Positions 10,051-19,344 of a stretch of DNA of 26,533 nucleotides are shown here, piece after piece; the first letter of the stretch is position 1; each line of letters begins with the position of its first letter. The stretch is from positions 1-26,533 of the forward strand of contig JAHBMJ010001832.1 in the NCBI GenBank assembly GCA_018398765.1, written 5' to 3'. Both the position numbers and the translations under genes were made by a program. The notes beneath the pieces were generated by a model, which was given only the letters and a program-made list of their open reading frames with translations, did no database searches and was not told the origin of the DNA. Source of the stretch: Chromera velia (lineage: Eukaryota; Sar; Chromeraceae).

Positions 10051-13000
10051 CTTCAGATACGACTTATGGAGAGTCCCAAATTGAAGCTTCCGGCCCTCCA
10101 CGTTGATCATCTGCGTGCGCCTTCGTTCGTTCGTTGCAATTAAGGGAGAGGGGAGGGAAGGAAGGAAAGAGGAGAGATGAAAGGAGAGAGAGGTGAAGGA
10201 GGAAGGAGGGGAGATGAAAGGAGAGAGAGGTGAAGGAGGAAAGAGGAGAGATGAAAGGAGAGAGAGGTGAAGGAGGAAAGAGGAGAGATGAAAGGAGAGA
10301 GAGGTGAAGGAGGAAGGAGGAGAGATGAAAGGAGAGAGAGGTGGAGGAAAGAGGAGAGATGAAAGGAGAGAGAGGTGAAGGAGGAAGGAGGAGAGATGAA
10401 AGGACAGAAAGAGAGTTGAAGTGAAAGCCCATGCATGCAAACGGACGGCAAGGGAGGCCCGGGGGAAAGAAAATAAGCGAGTATGTAAGGCCAACAGATA
10501 TTTCATTGTAACATTTAATGAGAGAATTAATGGACGAATGGATGAATGAATGAATGAATGAATGCATGAACCAATAGAGGAAGGAATGAACCGATGAGTG
10601 CACTTTTCAATGTGACCACACACAGGCCGTTTGCATCTCCATAAATGAATCTCATGTAAACATTTACTTTCATACAAAAAGAAAAAGAATTCTGTATGAA
10701 AGTGAACACAGGCCGTTTGCATCTCAATGAATGGATCTCATGTAAAAGGGCCCAGAATCACGAGGAACAGTCAACAAACTTCTCGTTCGAGCTGTTTCTC
10801 TGCCATGAATGGAAACAAAAATGAGAAACGAGAGACAGGTATCCTCATGCAGACATGCACCACTCGACCATCAGTCTGTGCATGCCAAGAGCAAACAGAA
10901 CAAAAACTCCCATTCCCGCCCCCCCCCCCCNNNNNNNNNNNNNNNNNNNNNNNNNNNNNNNNNNNNNNNNNNNNNNNNNNNNNNNNNNNNNNNNNNNNNN
11001 NNNNNNNNNNNNNNNNNNNNNNNNNNNNNNNNNNNNNNNNNNNNNNNNNNNNNNNNNNNNNNNNNNNNNNNNNNNNNNNNNNNNNNNNNNNNNNNNNNNC
11101 CCCCCCCCGACTGACCACCCGAAGTTTTTTCCACCCACCCGAGGCCGCCTTCTTCACGCGGAACCGAACTCCCCCCTGCATGCATTAATGGATTGGTGGA
11201 TTTATGCGTGAAATAAATCGTGAGGAGAGGACACAATGAGTTCGTGGTGGAGGGAGGGAGATAGGAGACGGCCACCGACCCAACCATCAAGGAGGGAAAA
11301 ACGGATCAGAAAGTACCGGAAAATTCAAACATGAGACGCATCATAGAGAGAGAGCAACTCTCTCTCTGTGGACCTCAAGACGTTGCGGGTACACTCCGCT
11401 GCCCGACAAGCAAGCATTGAGAGAGAGAAATCAAGAAAGACAGAACGAAGGGACGACGTCTGTTTCTTTTCTTTCCTCTTTTGCAAGCACAGAACAGGAA
11501 AAGAGAAGAAAAACGACCGCAGGGCTGGGAAAATTTAAAGAAAGAAATGGATCGAGAGAGAAAATCACGTCACGACGAGATTAGGCAGATACAATCCTCT
11601 CCTTCCTTCCTTCCTTCCTTCCTTCCTTCCGTCTTTCCTTCCTTCCCGCCTTCTGCCTACGCAGCTTTTTCCCGACGAATTCTCTGACACGCTGAAAGAA
11701 AAACCGAATGACCGACTGTCCGGCATGACCGACTGACTCGCTGACTGACCAATTGTTTGAGAAAATTAGTCCTCCCCCCTCCTCTTGATTCTCTTTCTTC
11801 TTCCAAACCCCCCCCCTCCCCTCCTCCCTCTATACAACCAAAAGAAGCCTTTCCGGGGCCCCAGGAGGACCCCATACCCTCTCCCCTCACAGTCACACCT
11901 CCATACTCCCACACAGACAGAGGCAGAGAAAGAGAACCGGGTTCCTTCACACCCACACCACCCTCAGGGCCTTCATCCTCCTCGTCCTCCTCCTCGTCCT
12001 CTCCAAAGCCCCCAAACCCCCCCTCTTCCTCTTCATGTTCGTCTTCGCCTGCCATCCGTTCTTCTTCTTCTTCGTCCTCCTCTTCCTCCATCCATTCTCC
12101 CATTGCGTCTCCTTCCCCCCTCGTTCTCTTCCTTCTCTGTCCTCCTCTACTCCGTCCCTGTCCCTGTCTCTGCTGTCTCTGCACCCCCCTCACGGCCTCG
12201 AAGCTTCCCCTGTCGTCTGAACTCTCCAGAGCCTCCGCAGACACCAGACGCACTCCGAACTTCCCTCCCAAATCGCGAAAGAAGTCCCTACATGCAGATC
12301 GACATGCAGACAGCCAGGCATTAATGTCGAGCAGACAAGCGAGAGCAGTGTGTGCTCAAGTCCGGTGGGGCAGACACATTCAGTACAGCAAGATAGAAAT
12401 AGATAGAATACAGAGGGGAAACAGGTGCCTGAGTGCAACAAAAAATTAATTAGCAAGAAGAAAAAGCTAATTAATTGAGCAAGATAGATAGAATACAGAG
12501 GGGAAACAGGTGCCTGAGTGCAACAAAAAATTAATTAGCAAGAAGAAAAAGCTCATTAATTGAGCAAGATAGATAGAATACAGAGGGGAAACAGGTGCCT
12601 GAGTGCAACAAAAAATTAATTAGCAAGAAGAAAAAGCTAATTAATTGAGCAAGATAGATAGAATACAGAGGGGAAACAGGTGCCTGAGTGCAACAAAAAA
12701 TTAATTAGCAAGAAGAAAAAGCTAATTAATTGAGCAAGATAGATAGAATACAGAGGGGAAACAGGTGCCTGAGTGCAACAAAAAATTAATTAGCAAGAAG
12801 AAAAAGCTAATTAATTGAGCAAGATAGATAGAATACAGAGGGGAAACAGGTGCCTGAGTGCAACAAAAAATTAATTAGCAAGAAGAAAAAGCTAATTAAT
12901 TGAGCAAGATAGATAGAATACAGAGGGGAAACAGGTGCCTGAGTGCAACAAAAAATTAATTAGCAAGAAGAAAAAGCTAATTAATTGAGCAAGATAGATA

Positions 13001-14878
13001 GAATACAGAGGGGAAACAGGTGCCTGAGTGCAACAAAAAATTAATTAGCAAGAAGAAAAAGCTAATTAATTGAGCAAGATAGATAGAATACAGAGGGGAA
13101 ACAGGTGCCTGAGTGCAACAAAAAATTAATTAGCAAGAAGAAAAAGCTAATTAATTGAGCAAGATAGATAGAATACAGAGGGGAAACAGGTGCCTGAGTG
13201 CAACAAAAAATTAATTAGCAAGAAGAAAAAGCTAATTAATTGAGCAAGATAGATAGAATACAGAGGGGAAACAGGTGCCTGAGTGCAACAAAAAATTAAT
13301 TAGCAAGAAGAAAAAGCTAATTAATTGAGCAAGATAGATAGAATACAGAGGGGAAACAGGTGCCTGAGTGCAACAAAAAATTAATTAGCAAGAAGAAAAA
13401 GCTAATTAATTGAGCAAGATAGATAGAATACAGAGGGGAAACAGGTGCCTGAGTGCAACAAAAAATTAATTAGCAAGAAGAAAAAGCTAATTAATTGAGC
13501 AAGATAGATAGAATACAGAGGGGAAACAGGTGCCTGAGTGCAACAAAAAATTAATTAGCAAGAAGAAAAAGCTAATTAATTGAGCAAGATAGATAGAATA
13601 CAGAGGGGAAACAGGTGCCTGAGTGCAACAAAAAATTAATTAGCAAGAAGAAAAAGCTAATTAATTGAGCAAGATAGATAGAATACAGAGGGGAAACAGG
13701 TGCCTGAGTGCAACAAAAAATTAATTAGCAAGAAGAAAAAGCTAATTAATTGAGCAAGATAGATAGAATACAGAGGGGAAACAGGTGCCTGAGTGCAACA
13801 AAAAATTAATTAGCAAGAAGAAAAAGCTAATTAATTGAGCAAGATAGATAGAATANGTCACACCTCCATACTCCCACACAGACAGAGGCAGAGAAAGAGA
13901 ACCGGGTTCCTTCACACCCACACCACCCTCAGGGCCTTCATCCTCCTCGTCCTCCTCCTCGTCCTCTCCAAAGCCCCCAAACCCCCCCTCTTCCTCTTCA
14001 TGTTCGTCTTCGCCTGCCATCCGTTCTTCTTCTTCTTCGTCCTCCTCTTCCTCCATCCATTCTCCCATTGCGTCTCCTTCCCCCCTCGTTCTCTTCCTTC
14101 TCTGTCCTCCTCTACTCCGTCCCTGTCCCTGTCTCTGCTGTCTCTGCACCCCCCTCACGGCCTCGAAGCTTCCCCTGTCGTCTGAACTCTCCAGAGCCTC
14201 CGCAGACACCAGACGCACTCCGAACTTCCCTCCCAAATCGCGAAAGAAGTCCCTACATGCAGATCGACATGCAGACAGCCAGGCATTAATGTCGAGCAGA
14301 CAAGCGAGAGCAGTGTGTGCTCAAGTCCGGTGGGGCAGACACATTCAGTACAGCAAGATAGAAATAGATAGAATACAGAGGGGAAACAGGTGCCTGAGTG
14401 CAACAAAAAATTAATTAGCAAGAAGAAAAAGCTAATTAATTGAGCAAGATAGATAGAATACAGAGGGGAAACAGGTGCCTGAGTGCAACAAAAAATTAAT
14501 TAGCAAGAAGAAAAAGCTAATTAATTGAGCAAGATAGATAGAATACAGAGGGGAAACAGGTGCCTGAGTGCAACAAAAAATTAATTAGCAAGAAGAAAAA
14601 GCTAATTAATTGAGCAAGATAGATAGAATACAGAGGGGAAACACGTGCCTGAGTGCAAGAAAAAAAAAAAAATGCAAACAGGTCTATCTGCACGCCGGCT
14701 CCGAAACAGAACAAAATAATGGAATCAAGCCGAAAGATAAAAGGGAGACTGCAGGAGACTTGACCGCTCACCTCTGCCTACCCACCAACCACCGACCGAC
14801 CCACCTGCAGGACTGGAAGAGAGCACATGAGAGGGCGTCGGCGTAGAGGAGCGGCATTCCGTTGGCTGCACGGCTCAG

Positions 14879-14923
<45 letters not shown>

Positions 14924-16778
14924 TTCGCAGGCAGACAGACAGGCACACAGAGGGAGAGGGAGACACAGACGAATTGTGGGACTATCAGTACTGTTTGCGA
15001 ACAGACAAGACAAATGGAAGGCAATAAACACACAAACAGGATGAGTGAAAAAGAAGGCGAAATGTTGAGCATGCTGACTGAGTGGAGAAAAAAAGACGAA
15101 CAACAAATTGCTGTCCACGTTCATGTGGACAGAGAAACAATTCCTTCCACGGTATCTGTGCTTCTTCAGATAACCTGCGTTCGTACAAGTTGACCTGACA
15201 AGGTGAAATAACAGACTTCCAATATCACAGACAGACAGACAGACGTACCTCAATGACTCCATCCTCCTCTTCCCTGTCTTCTGCCTTTGCCATCATTTCC
15301 CTTTCCCTTTCTCTCTGTGTGCTCCCCTGCGTCTCTCTCCGACTCCCTCCCACAGCACCACCTGTACTTTTCCCTCCCCCTGCAGCTGCTCCTCCGAAGC
15401 CTCCCGCCATGAGATCGTCAGAGAAAGAAGTTTCTTCGTCTACCTCTATCTCTGTCCGTGCTGATTCGTTGACTTTCACAGCCGTCTCAAAAAGAAGAAA
15501 GGAGACCCTGACGTCATCCCCCCGGGTCTCTCGTCTCTCCAGAATCCCCACCGACGACCTGCAGCCCTCCCTCTCCTGCCCCCTTTGGAGAGACCGAGTG
15601 GCCCTTTCCTGTCTCTGTCTCCTTCTGTCCGTCTCTGTATCTCTTCTGTCCAACCCAAAGTCTCTCGCCCCCCCTCTTCCTTCTTCCTCCTCCTCACAGA
15701 CATTTTGAGAAAAGCTGAAAGAAAGATTTCCTCCCATTCCCTCTTCCTCCTCTTCTTCGGTCTCCCTCACTCTCTCTCTCTCTCCCCTACCCCCCCTGAG
15801 ATCGCCGAAACGGAACCCCAACAGATTCTCCACAACGCTCCACTGAGGAAACCTTTCTTCTTCCTCTTCCTCTTCCCCCCCCCTCCCTCTTCTCTCTGTA
15901 CATGAAGGGGGAGGAAAGTCAACCGACACCACCCCACAGGACGAAGCGGCGTCAACGAAGGACAAAGACACCTGCGGATGCCACACAGACGAGTGCGCAA
16001 TGTAGCTACACACCCGGGGATCTGCCTGACGGTGGGGAGAGAAGACCACCACAGAGAACTCAGACATCCAAGGCCACTCTTCGAAGGGCCTCCTGGAATG
16101 CACACAGTTGCACACCAGGGGAGACTCAGACTCTGCGTTGTACTTCAGTTGGAACGACAAGACTTCCCCAGGACGCACTCTCAACTTCACAGAGATCGCA
16201 CCGTCTGTCCACCGGGTCGCGTGGAGAAGAACCAACTTCAGGCCTACACCAAACTTCCCTGCAGGCGTACTTTCTTTTTCTTTCTCACTGTCCCCCCCCA
16301 CATGATCTGAGCTGCTTTTTACAAAAGAGTTCTTGGAGGACCCGAAAATCGTCCCCAAAAGATCCAAATTCTCCACCTGCACCCCTGTGCCGCTGTCCCG
16401 CACACTCACCCGGAGGGCGTGGAGAGTGTCTCTCGGCAAGTCCTGGTAGCTCTCGGGGATTCTCTTCAACAGACTGCTGTGCTCCTCCTCAACACAAACC
16501 TCTGCCCTCAAATCACGACCTTTCTCCTCCCCCTCTTCATCTTCCCCTCCGTCTCCTTCCTCCGTGAAAGAAGAGGAACTGGAAGAATAAGAAGAAGGAC
16601 GCTGTTTCCCTCTTTCCCAGGCTGTGGTGGCACTGGGTGCACCCACTCGGGATGACCTGAGCATTTCGAGGGAATCCAGCGCGTTGTCCAGAAGCTCTTT
16701 GCAGCTCATCAACAGACCGTCCTCGGGAGTGAAACCTCCAAGGAAGGAATTTCGAAACAGAAAGTCTGTCGCCAACAT
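7157..16778 (-). CDS. TOP6BL: Topoisomerase VI subunit B-like protein (TOP6B/MTOPVIB/TOPOVIBL family), seven-exon model
   Basis: Proposed exons: 16778-15249, 14878-14805, 12287-11750, 11175-11116 (tentative), 9449-9409, 9147-9084 and 8569-7157. All junction phases agree (0, 2, 0, 0, 2, 0) and the sum is 1240 codons including the stop. The order of parts matches the family: a GHKL ATPase fold (residues about 10-260) with N-box, DxGxG and glycine-rich lid motifs, then the transducer ('AANGMPLL' and following strands), then the last transducer helices ('PSLQRAVREGLRSLFE', 'APSIARALSAIISRS'). Topo VI B-type proteins pair with Spo11/TopVIA; the meiotic forms support double-strand break formation in the nucleus. 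An acidic insert (exon 3) and a disordered tail of about 430 residues are additions. I saw no H2TH domain, which favours a meiotic B-like form over canonical TOP6B, though the ATP motifs look intact. The 85-bp array and the duplicated block interrupt intron 2 in the assembly. Confidence 0.82.
9084..9147 (-). CDS. TOP6BL: TOP6B-like 64-nt exon: transducer helix
   Basis: Acceptor tgtttgcag, donor TTTCAG|gtcagt, phase 2 in and 0 out. It encodes 'SLFEGARKKHPSEFETKTDF' and a final Gln. It continues the helix from the microexon and leads to the conserved 'A-x-x-I-A-x-x-I' helix of the last exon. Confidence 0.83.
9409..9449 (-). CDS. TOP6BL: TOP6B-like 41-nt microexon: transducer helix
   Basis: Acceptor ctcctgcag, donor CTCAG|gtcgga, phase 0 in and 2 out. 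It encodes 'ATPSLQRAVREGL' plus two thirds of an Arg codon, an amphipathic helix like the start of the long C-terminal transducer helix in topo VI B proteins. The phase fits the next exon exactly. Confidence 0.7.
9635..9664. repeat. (GGAA)n microsatellite
   Basis: About five GGAA units in the long intron between exon 3 and the microexon; a complementary (TTCC)n stretch lies at 9877-9894. Confidence 0.8.
10009..10050. repeat. Compound (CT)n(CA)n microsatellite
   Basis: Ten CT units run directly into about nine CA units. Intronic in the TOP6B-like gene. Confidence 0.85.
10169..10410. repeat. 37-bp purine minisatellite, about six and a half units
   Basis: The unit begins GAGAGATGAAAGGAGAGAG and ends AGGTGAAGGAGGAARGAG. 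One unit lacks about 6 bp. Since 37 is not a multiple of 3, each unit changes frame; the long open frames read across it are an artefact of a stop-poor repeat. Intronic. Confidence 0.85.
10527..10566. repeat. (AATG)n microsatellite
   Basis: Four perfect AATG units at 10545-10560 with diverged units (ATGG, ACGA) before them. Confidence 0.7.
10621..10747. repeat. Direct repeat pair around a hairpin
   Basis: About 40 bp starting CACAGGCCGTTTGCATCTC at 10621 recurs at 10707 with few changes. Between them ACTTTCATACA (10666-10676) and TGTATGAAAGT (10693-10703) form a perfect 11-bp inverted repeat with a 16-nt loop. Intronic. Confidence 0.75.
10931..11099. other. Assembly gap (169 N)
   Basis: Undetermined bases bounded by a C run on each side (10919-10930 and 11100-11108). 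The homopolymer probably stopped the reads. Confidence 0.98.
11116..11175 (-). CDS. TOP6BL: TOP6B-like tentative 60-nt exon beside the N gap
   Basis: Twenty codons, 'GGVRFRVKKAASGGWKKLRV', between acceptor gcatgcag and donor GTG|gtcagt, phase 0 in and out, so it can be included or skipped without changing frame. A basic strand ending in W-x-x-L would fit the stretch before the final transducer helices. It lies 16 nt from the C run that borders the gap, so local sequence quality is doubtful. Confidence 0.42.
11596..11646. repeat. (CTTC)n microsatellite
   Basis: Seven or more TTCC units in the intron downstream of exon 3. Confidence 0.85.
11750..12287 (-). CDS. TOP6BL: TOP6B-like exon 3: transducer strands plus acidic insert
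   Basis: 538 nt, from acceptor gcatgtag to donor CAATTG|gtcagt, phase 2 in and 0 out. The joining codon AG|G gives Arg and continues 'DFFRDLGGKFGVRLVSAEAL', the strand after the PLL motif in Top6B proteins. Next comes a Gln/Arg-rich part, then about 65 residues dominated by Glu/Asp, then a Gly-rich run ending 'GRTNFLKQL'. The acidic block is unusual for the family. An identical truncated copy lies at 14252-13857. The donor assignment is by phase and site quality only. Confidence 0.82.
12390..13855. repeat. 85-bp satellite array A in intron 2, 17 units
   Basis: One 91-bp first unit (6 extra nt), then sixteen 85-bp units from 12481 and a 15-nt stub that stops at a single N. The units are almost identical; one has GCTCATTAAT for GCTAATTAAT near 12551. 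Each unit holds AATTAATTAGC and GCTAATTAATT, an 11-bp inverted repeat with an 11-nt loop. On the gene's strand each unit reads pyrimidine-rich DNA followed by CACTCAG, like an intron 3' end. Confidence 0.95.
13856..13856. other. Single-N contig join
   Basis: One N falls inside an 85-bp unit and is followed at once by a repeat of sequence from 11892 onward, as expected where overlapping contigs were not merged. Confidence 0.85.
13857..14354 (-). pseudogene. Second, truncated copy of TOP6B-like exon 3, probable assembly duplicate
   Basis: I see no difference from 11892-12389 (offset 1965). It contains exon 3 from its acceptor (exon start 14252) to the N. Identity of both exon and flanking intron, plus the N, argues for an assembly artefact rather than a recent tandem duplication. 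Confidence 0.75.
14355..14660. repeat. 85-bp satellite array B, right-hand edge
   Basis: Three full units (first one 91 bp, as in array A) and a diverged last unit that turns into an A run at about 14660. Arrays A and B are probably the two ends of one array of unknown true length. Confidence 0.9.
14805..14878 (-). CDS. TOP6BL: TOP6B-like exon 2: start of transducer domain
   Basis: 74 nt between acceptor tgtgcag (after a (TG)n tract) and donor TGCAG|gtgggt, phase 0 in and 2 out. It encodes 'LSRAANGMPLLYADALSC' and on to 'FQSC', matching the family pattern R-x-A-N-R-x-P-L-L at the transducer start. The usual Arg after Asn is Gly here. Confidence 0.85.
14882..14916. repeat. (CA)n microsatellite forming the acceptor tract of intron 1
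   Basis: About 17 CA units. On the gene's strand this is a (TG)n tract directly before the exon 2 acceptor, so its length could influence splicing. Confidence 0.85.
15231..15247. repeat. (CAGA)n run at the 5' end of intron 1
   Basis: On the gene's strand this reads GTACGTCTGTCTGTCTG starting at the donor. Confidence 0.85.
15249..16778 (-). CDS. TOP6BL: TOP6B-like exon 1: GHKL ATPase domain
   Basis: 510 codons. The start ATG (16778-16776) has an in-frame TAG 9 nt upstream. Motifs: N-box 'CKELLDNALDS' (Glu28, Asn32); 'LRVSVRDSGTGV' with Asp128-x-Gly130-x-Gly132; 'GKFGVGLKLVLLHA' (Gly174-Gly179), very close to the GKFGLGAKMALIWS of plant TOP6B. Residues 220-275 (e.g. 'SEFSVVVFSPHRQAD', 'WHPQVSLSFVDA') fit the strands closing the ATPase fold. 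Low-complexity Ser/Glu blocks sit at 60-100, between motifs I and II, and at 290-400. The segment 'DDVRVSFLLFETAVKVNES' may begin the transducer. The exon ends ATT-GAG|gtacgt, phase 0, followed by a (GTCT)n run. Confidence 0.9.
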
Positions 16779-17624
16779 TTCCAGCTAGACAACGGAACAC
16801 GACTCCCAAGTAAACACCTTTTTTCAATTCTTTCTTTCCCTCACCTTTTTTGCTTCCCCGATCTTCCTGGCTGGCTGGATAGAGTGTGAAAAGGAGACGG
16901 GTATGAGAAACTTTATTCAATCAAGAAGAAACGGAACTTGTCCGAAAGGCAAAAATGCAGATGTCACTCGTCGTGCAGGTCTGTGTACTCAAACCAATGA
17001 GGACGATCGAAGATGATCCATGGCCGGTTCGAATGGATCAGAATCAACTAGCTCTGAAGATCTCGTAATTGCTCCCGCGGCGGTGCCATTGCACTCATGC
17101 AGTCCGCGCACTCCGCTCGCGCGGTGCGAATGGCCTAGCTGACCGCGCCTGCATGGCCGCCCAGCTAGAAAGCGACAACTCAAAGGAGCGCGTGCATGCA
17201 TGCATGCATGCATGCAGTTAATTGACGCTTTGCAAGCATATATATATATATGCAACGTTGCATGCATGCAACACGTGCATATGTTACTACGTACGTTGCT
17301 GTTTAACTGACAGATTGTCGATATGTGTTTACACACAGATGAATTGTTGGGAACTTCTATACTTCATCCAAGTAGAAGACGTAGAAGATCAACACACTCA
17401 TATAGACGCACTACACGAGAGCGACAGACAAGTGTATGTCAGCCAACTTGAAGAAGAACTGCTTGACCGAAAAAGTATATAAAGCCGCGAGAATCTATTC
17501 TTGTCAATTCGATCTCTCGATTCCTATGATATGCTCCAACGTCGAGACCACGCGATCCGTCTATTTATGACATATTGCATGAACTCCAAGAGACCGTTGC
17601 TTCTGTGAAGTCGAGAATCACTTG
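16779..17624. other. Intergenic region between the TOP6B-like gene and the plus-strand remnant
   Basis: Contains the upstream region of the TOP6B-like gene (shared with the copy at 1.5-1.8 kb), a (GCAT)n run at 17192-17216, an (AT)n run near 17238-17250 and a TATATAAAG at 17476. A 47-codon frame (17339-17482) overlaps the TATATAAAG and is not convincing. Confidence 0.5.
17192..17216. repeat. (GCAT)n palindromic microsatellite
   Basis: GTGCATGCATGCATGCATGC, self-complementary, so able to form a cruciform. Confidence 0.85.
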
Positions 17625-19278
17625 ATGTCGTTCTCAAGCCTCCAGTCACGAATCGACAGCCTGGCTCAAGCAGCAGGCCTGAGAATCTCAACAGATGGAG
17701 AAACCTTCCTCAAAGATCTTTTGACATCCGTCCAGCTTCCAAATAGAAATCTCATCAAATTCTTAAGAGATCAAAACGGTGAATACGTGCCAAAGGAATC
17801 GGAGGACTGGAAGAAAGTTCGAAATGAGGGCGCAACAGAGCAGTCAGGAGCCTGGCAGGATGAAGACGGGAACTGGCTCGTCCCCCTGCTCATCTCGGTA
17901 CCCAATGTACAGTACAACAGAAGGGGAAGAGGTGTTGCAACCCGAACAGAGTACAGACTTCACGCGGGCACAAATGCTTACCTTACAAATTCGCACTCCC
18001 CAGTCCCCAGAGGGTTGTGGGACACTTCCACCGTCCTAACAATATCGCGAGCCGTCCTTGGGGTGTCTGAATACGGCGGGGACTTCAGCCAGGACGCCCT
18101 AACAGTGTCACACTATGAGGGAAATGCGACAGTGATTCGCACGGTGGGGGGGAAGGTATTTGCTTGCACTAGTCTCCACACATTTTAGAAAGAGAAAAAG
18201 CAAGAGGGGGTTGTAGTGGGAGCCGAACCTTATCCTCTGAGGTCCGTGAGATTGGGGCTCACGATGACAGGAGGCCCGGAGGAAGACGACCAGTGGGATA
18301 AGTGGAATCTCGTGAAATTCAGGTCTCCTGAAACATCGGAAGAGTGCTTGGCCCACGCATCATCTTACGCATGGGTCAGCGTGTCCAAGCGTGGGGCGTC
18401 TCCGCGCCACCTCCAGGGGTGAGCACAGACTCTCTAATGAAAACCTGCAATTTCGTTCGAGTCACTGTTTCAGTGGGCAATACTGAGGAGAGTAACGTGA
18501 ATGACGTCGATTACTATGACGATATCCGAACTCTCATCCCTGCTCGTCAACATGCAAAGTTCGCAGGTCCCGATGGAGAGTGCATCTCTCCCAGTCTGTC
18601 GCAGCTCTACGCCTCTGATATGTTGGGGCGCTCGACATAACTGAGCTGCTGTTCACTCTCAGGGCAGTTTTCAACCTCAAGTTAGGGGGTAACCGTTTCA
18701 CGTGGGAGGAGGAGGAGCTAGTTACAAAGCAGGAAGCAGAGGCTCTTTCTGTAGGGCATGAGGTTCACCGGGCTGACTCACGGGAGAGGTCGATGCCGGG
18801 AGACAGAGGTTGGGGGGCAAGAGTGAGCCCCTCTGTGCTCGAGAGACATATCAATGGAGGGTCGAAAGCTCTGGCCTCCTTCCCCTTGCCTTCGATCCTA
18901 GGAATGTGCGGAGCCCCCTACGTCACGATGCTTGAGCAAAAAATTCGACTGCTCTGCATTCATGCATACGGGTTTCATGATCAGCCTGGTTCTCCCTCTC
19001 TCGGAGTGCTCGTTGGTGCTCTCGGTAAACTTGACGAGTGGGTTAAGCAACCTCTTCCCCCTCGGAATCCCGAGCCTAGGTCCAGTGGCACTAAAGTGAA
19101 TGAAGGGTGGTTCCGTTGGTTTGGCTTGGGTGGCGCGGCTCCTGCATCACCGAGTCTGACTGATTCGGTTTCGTTTTCTTCTCCTCGAATGCACACCCAA
19201 CAGCTGGAGGAAAGAAAGACCGAGGTTCAAATGATGCGAGTGCAACTTGCGACGAGTGCGGGAGAAGACGGCACCTAA
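17625..19278 (+). pseudogene. Broken protein-coding remnant of unknown family, possibly an old viral or mobile-element gene
   Basis: About 1.65 kb with strong protein-like character but spread over more than one frame, with about three breaks. Early part: 'GETFLKDLLTSVQLPNRNL', 'QDEDGNWLVPLLISVPNVQ', 'RGLWDTSTVLTISRAVLGV'. Later part: a helical segment near 18900-19050 and a Pro/Ser-rich end. A compact helical and strand-rich protein with a disordered tail would suit a capsid or nucleocapsid protein, but I recognise no motif and a dead host gene is possible. A TATATAAAG lies 150 bp upstream and a 7-bp hairpin lies 45 bp downstream. No terminal repeats were seen. Treated as a fossil. Confidence 0.45.
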
Positions 19279-19322
19279 GAGTCCGCTCTGAAAAGGCAGC
19301 GAAATTGATTCACCATGCAGGC

Positions 19323-19342
19323 TGAGCACTAGATTGTGCTCA
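19323..19342. other. 7-bp perfect hairpin after the broken remnant
   Basis: TGAGCAC, loop TAGATT, GTGCTCA. It sits 45 bp past the end of the remnant and could be part of its old 3' end. Confidence 0.5.
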
Positions 19343-19344
19343 TG

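Noticed and set aside
10027-10722. 231-codon frame rich in PSSFTSLSFHLSS repeats
   Set aside because: Created by reading a 37-bp minisatellite; the same phrase appears in all three frames.
10727-11290. Open frames crossing the N gap
   Set aside because: They contain undetermined residues over the whole gap.
11757-12449. 230-codon plus-strand frame rich in Ser/Pro
   Set aside because: Antisense of the acidic exon 3; Ser/Pro runs mirror GAG/GAA codons.
12390-14660. CRISPR-like array
   Set aside because: The 85-bp units have no unique spacers; they are head-to-tail copies inside a eukaryotic intron.
17031-17050. tRNA T-loop-like GGTTCGAAT
   Set aside because: No matching acceptor, D or anticodon arms around it.
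17339-17482. 47-codon plus-strand frame upstream of the broken remnant
   Set aside because: Short, no motif, overlaps the TATA-like site; no splice pattern links it to a neighbour.
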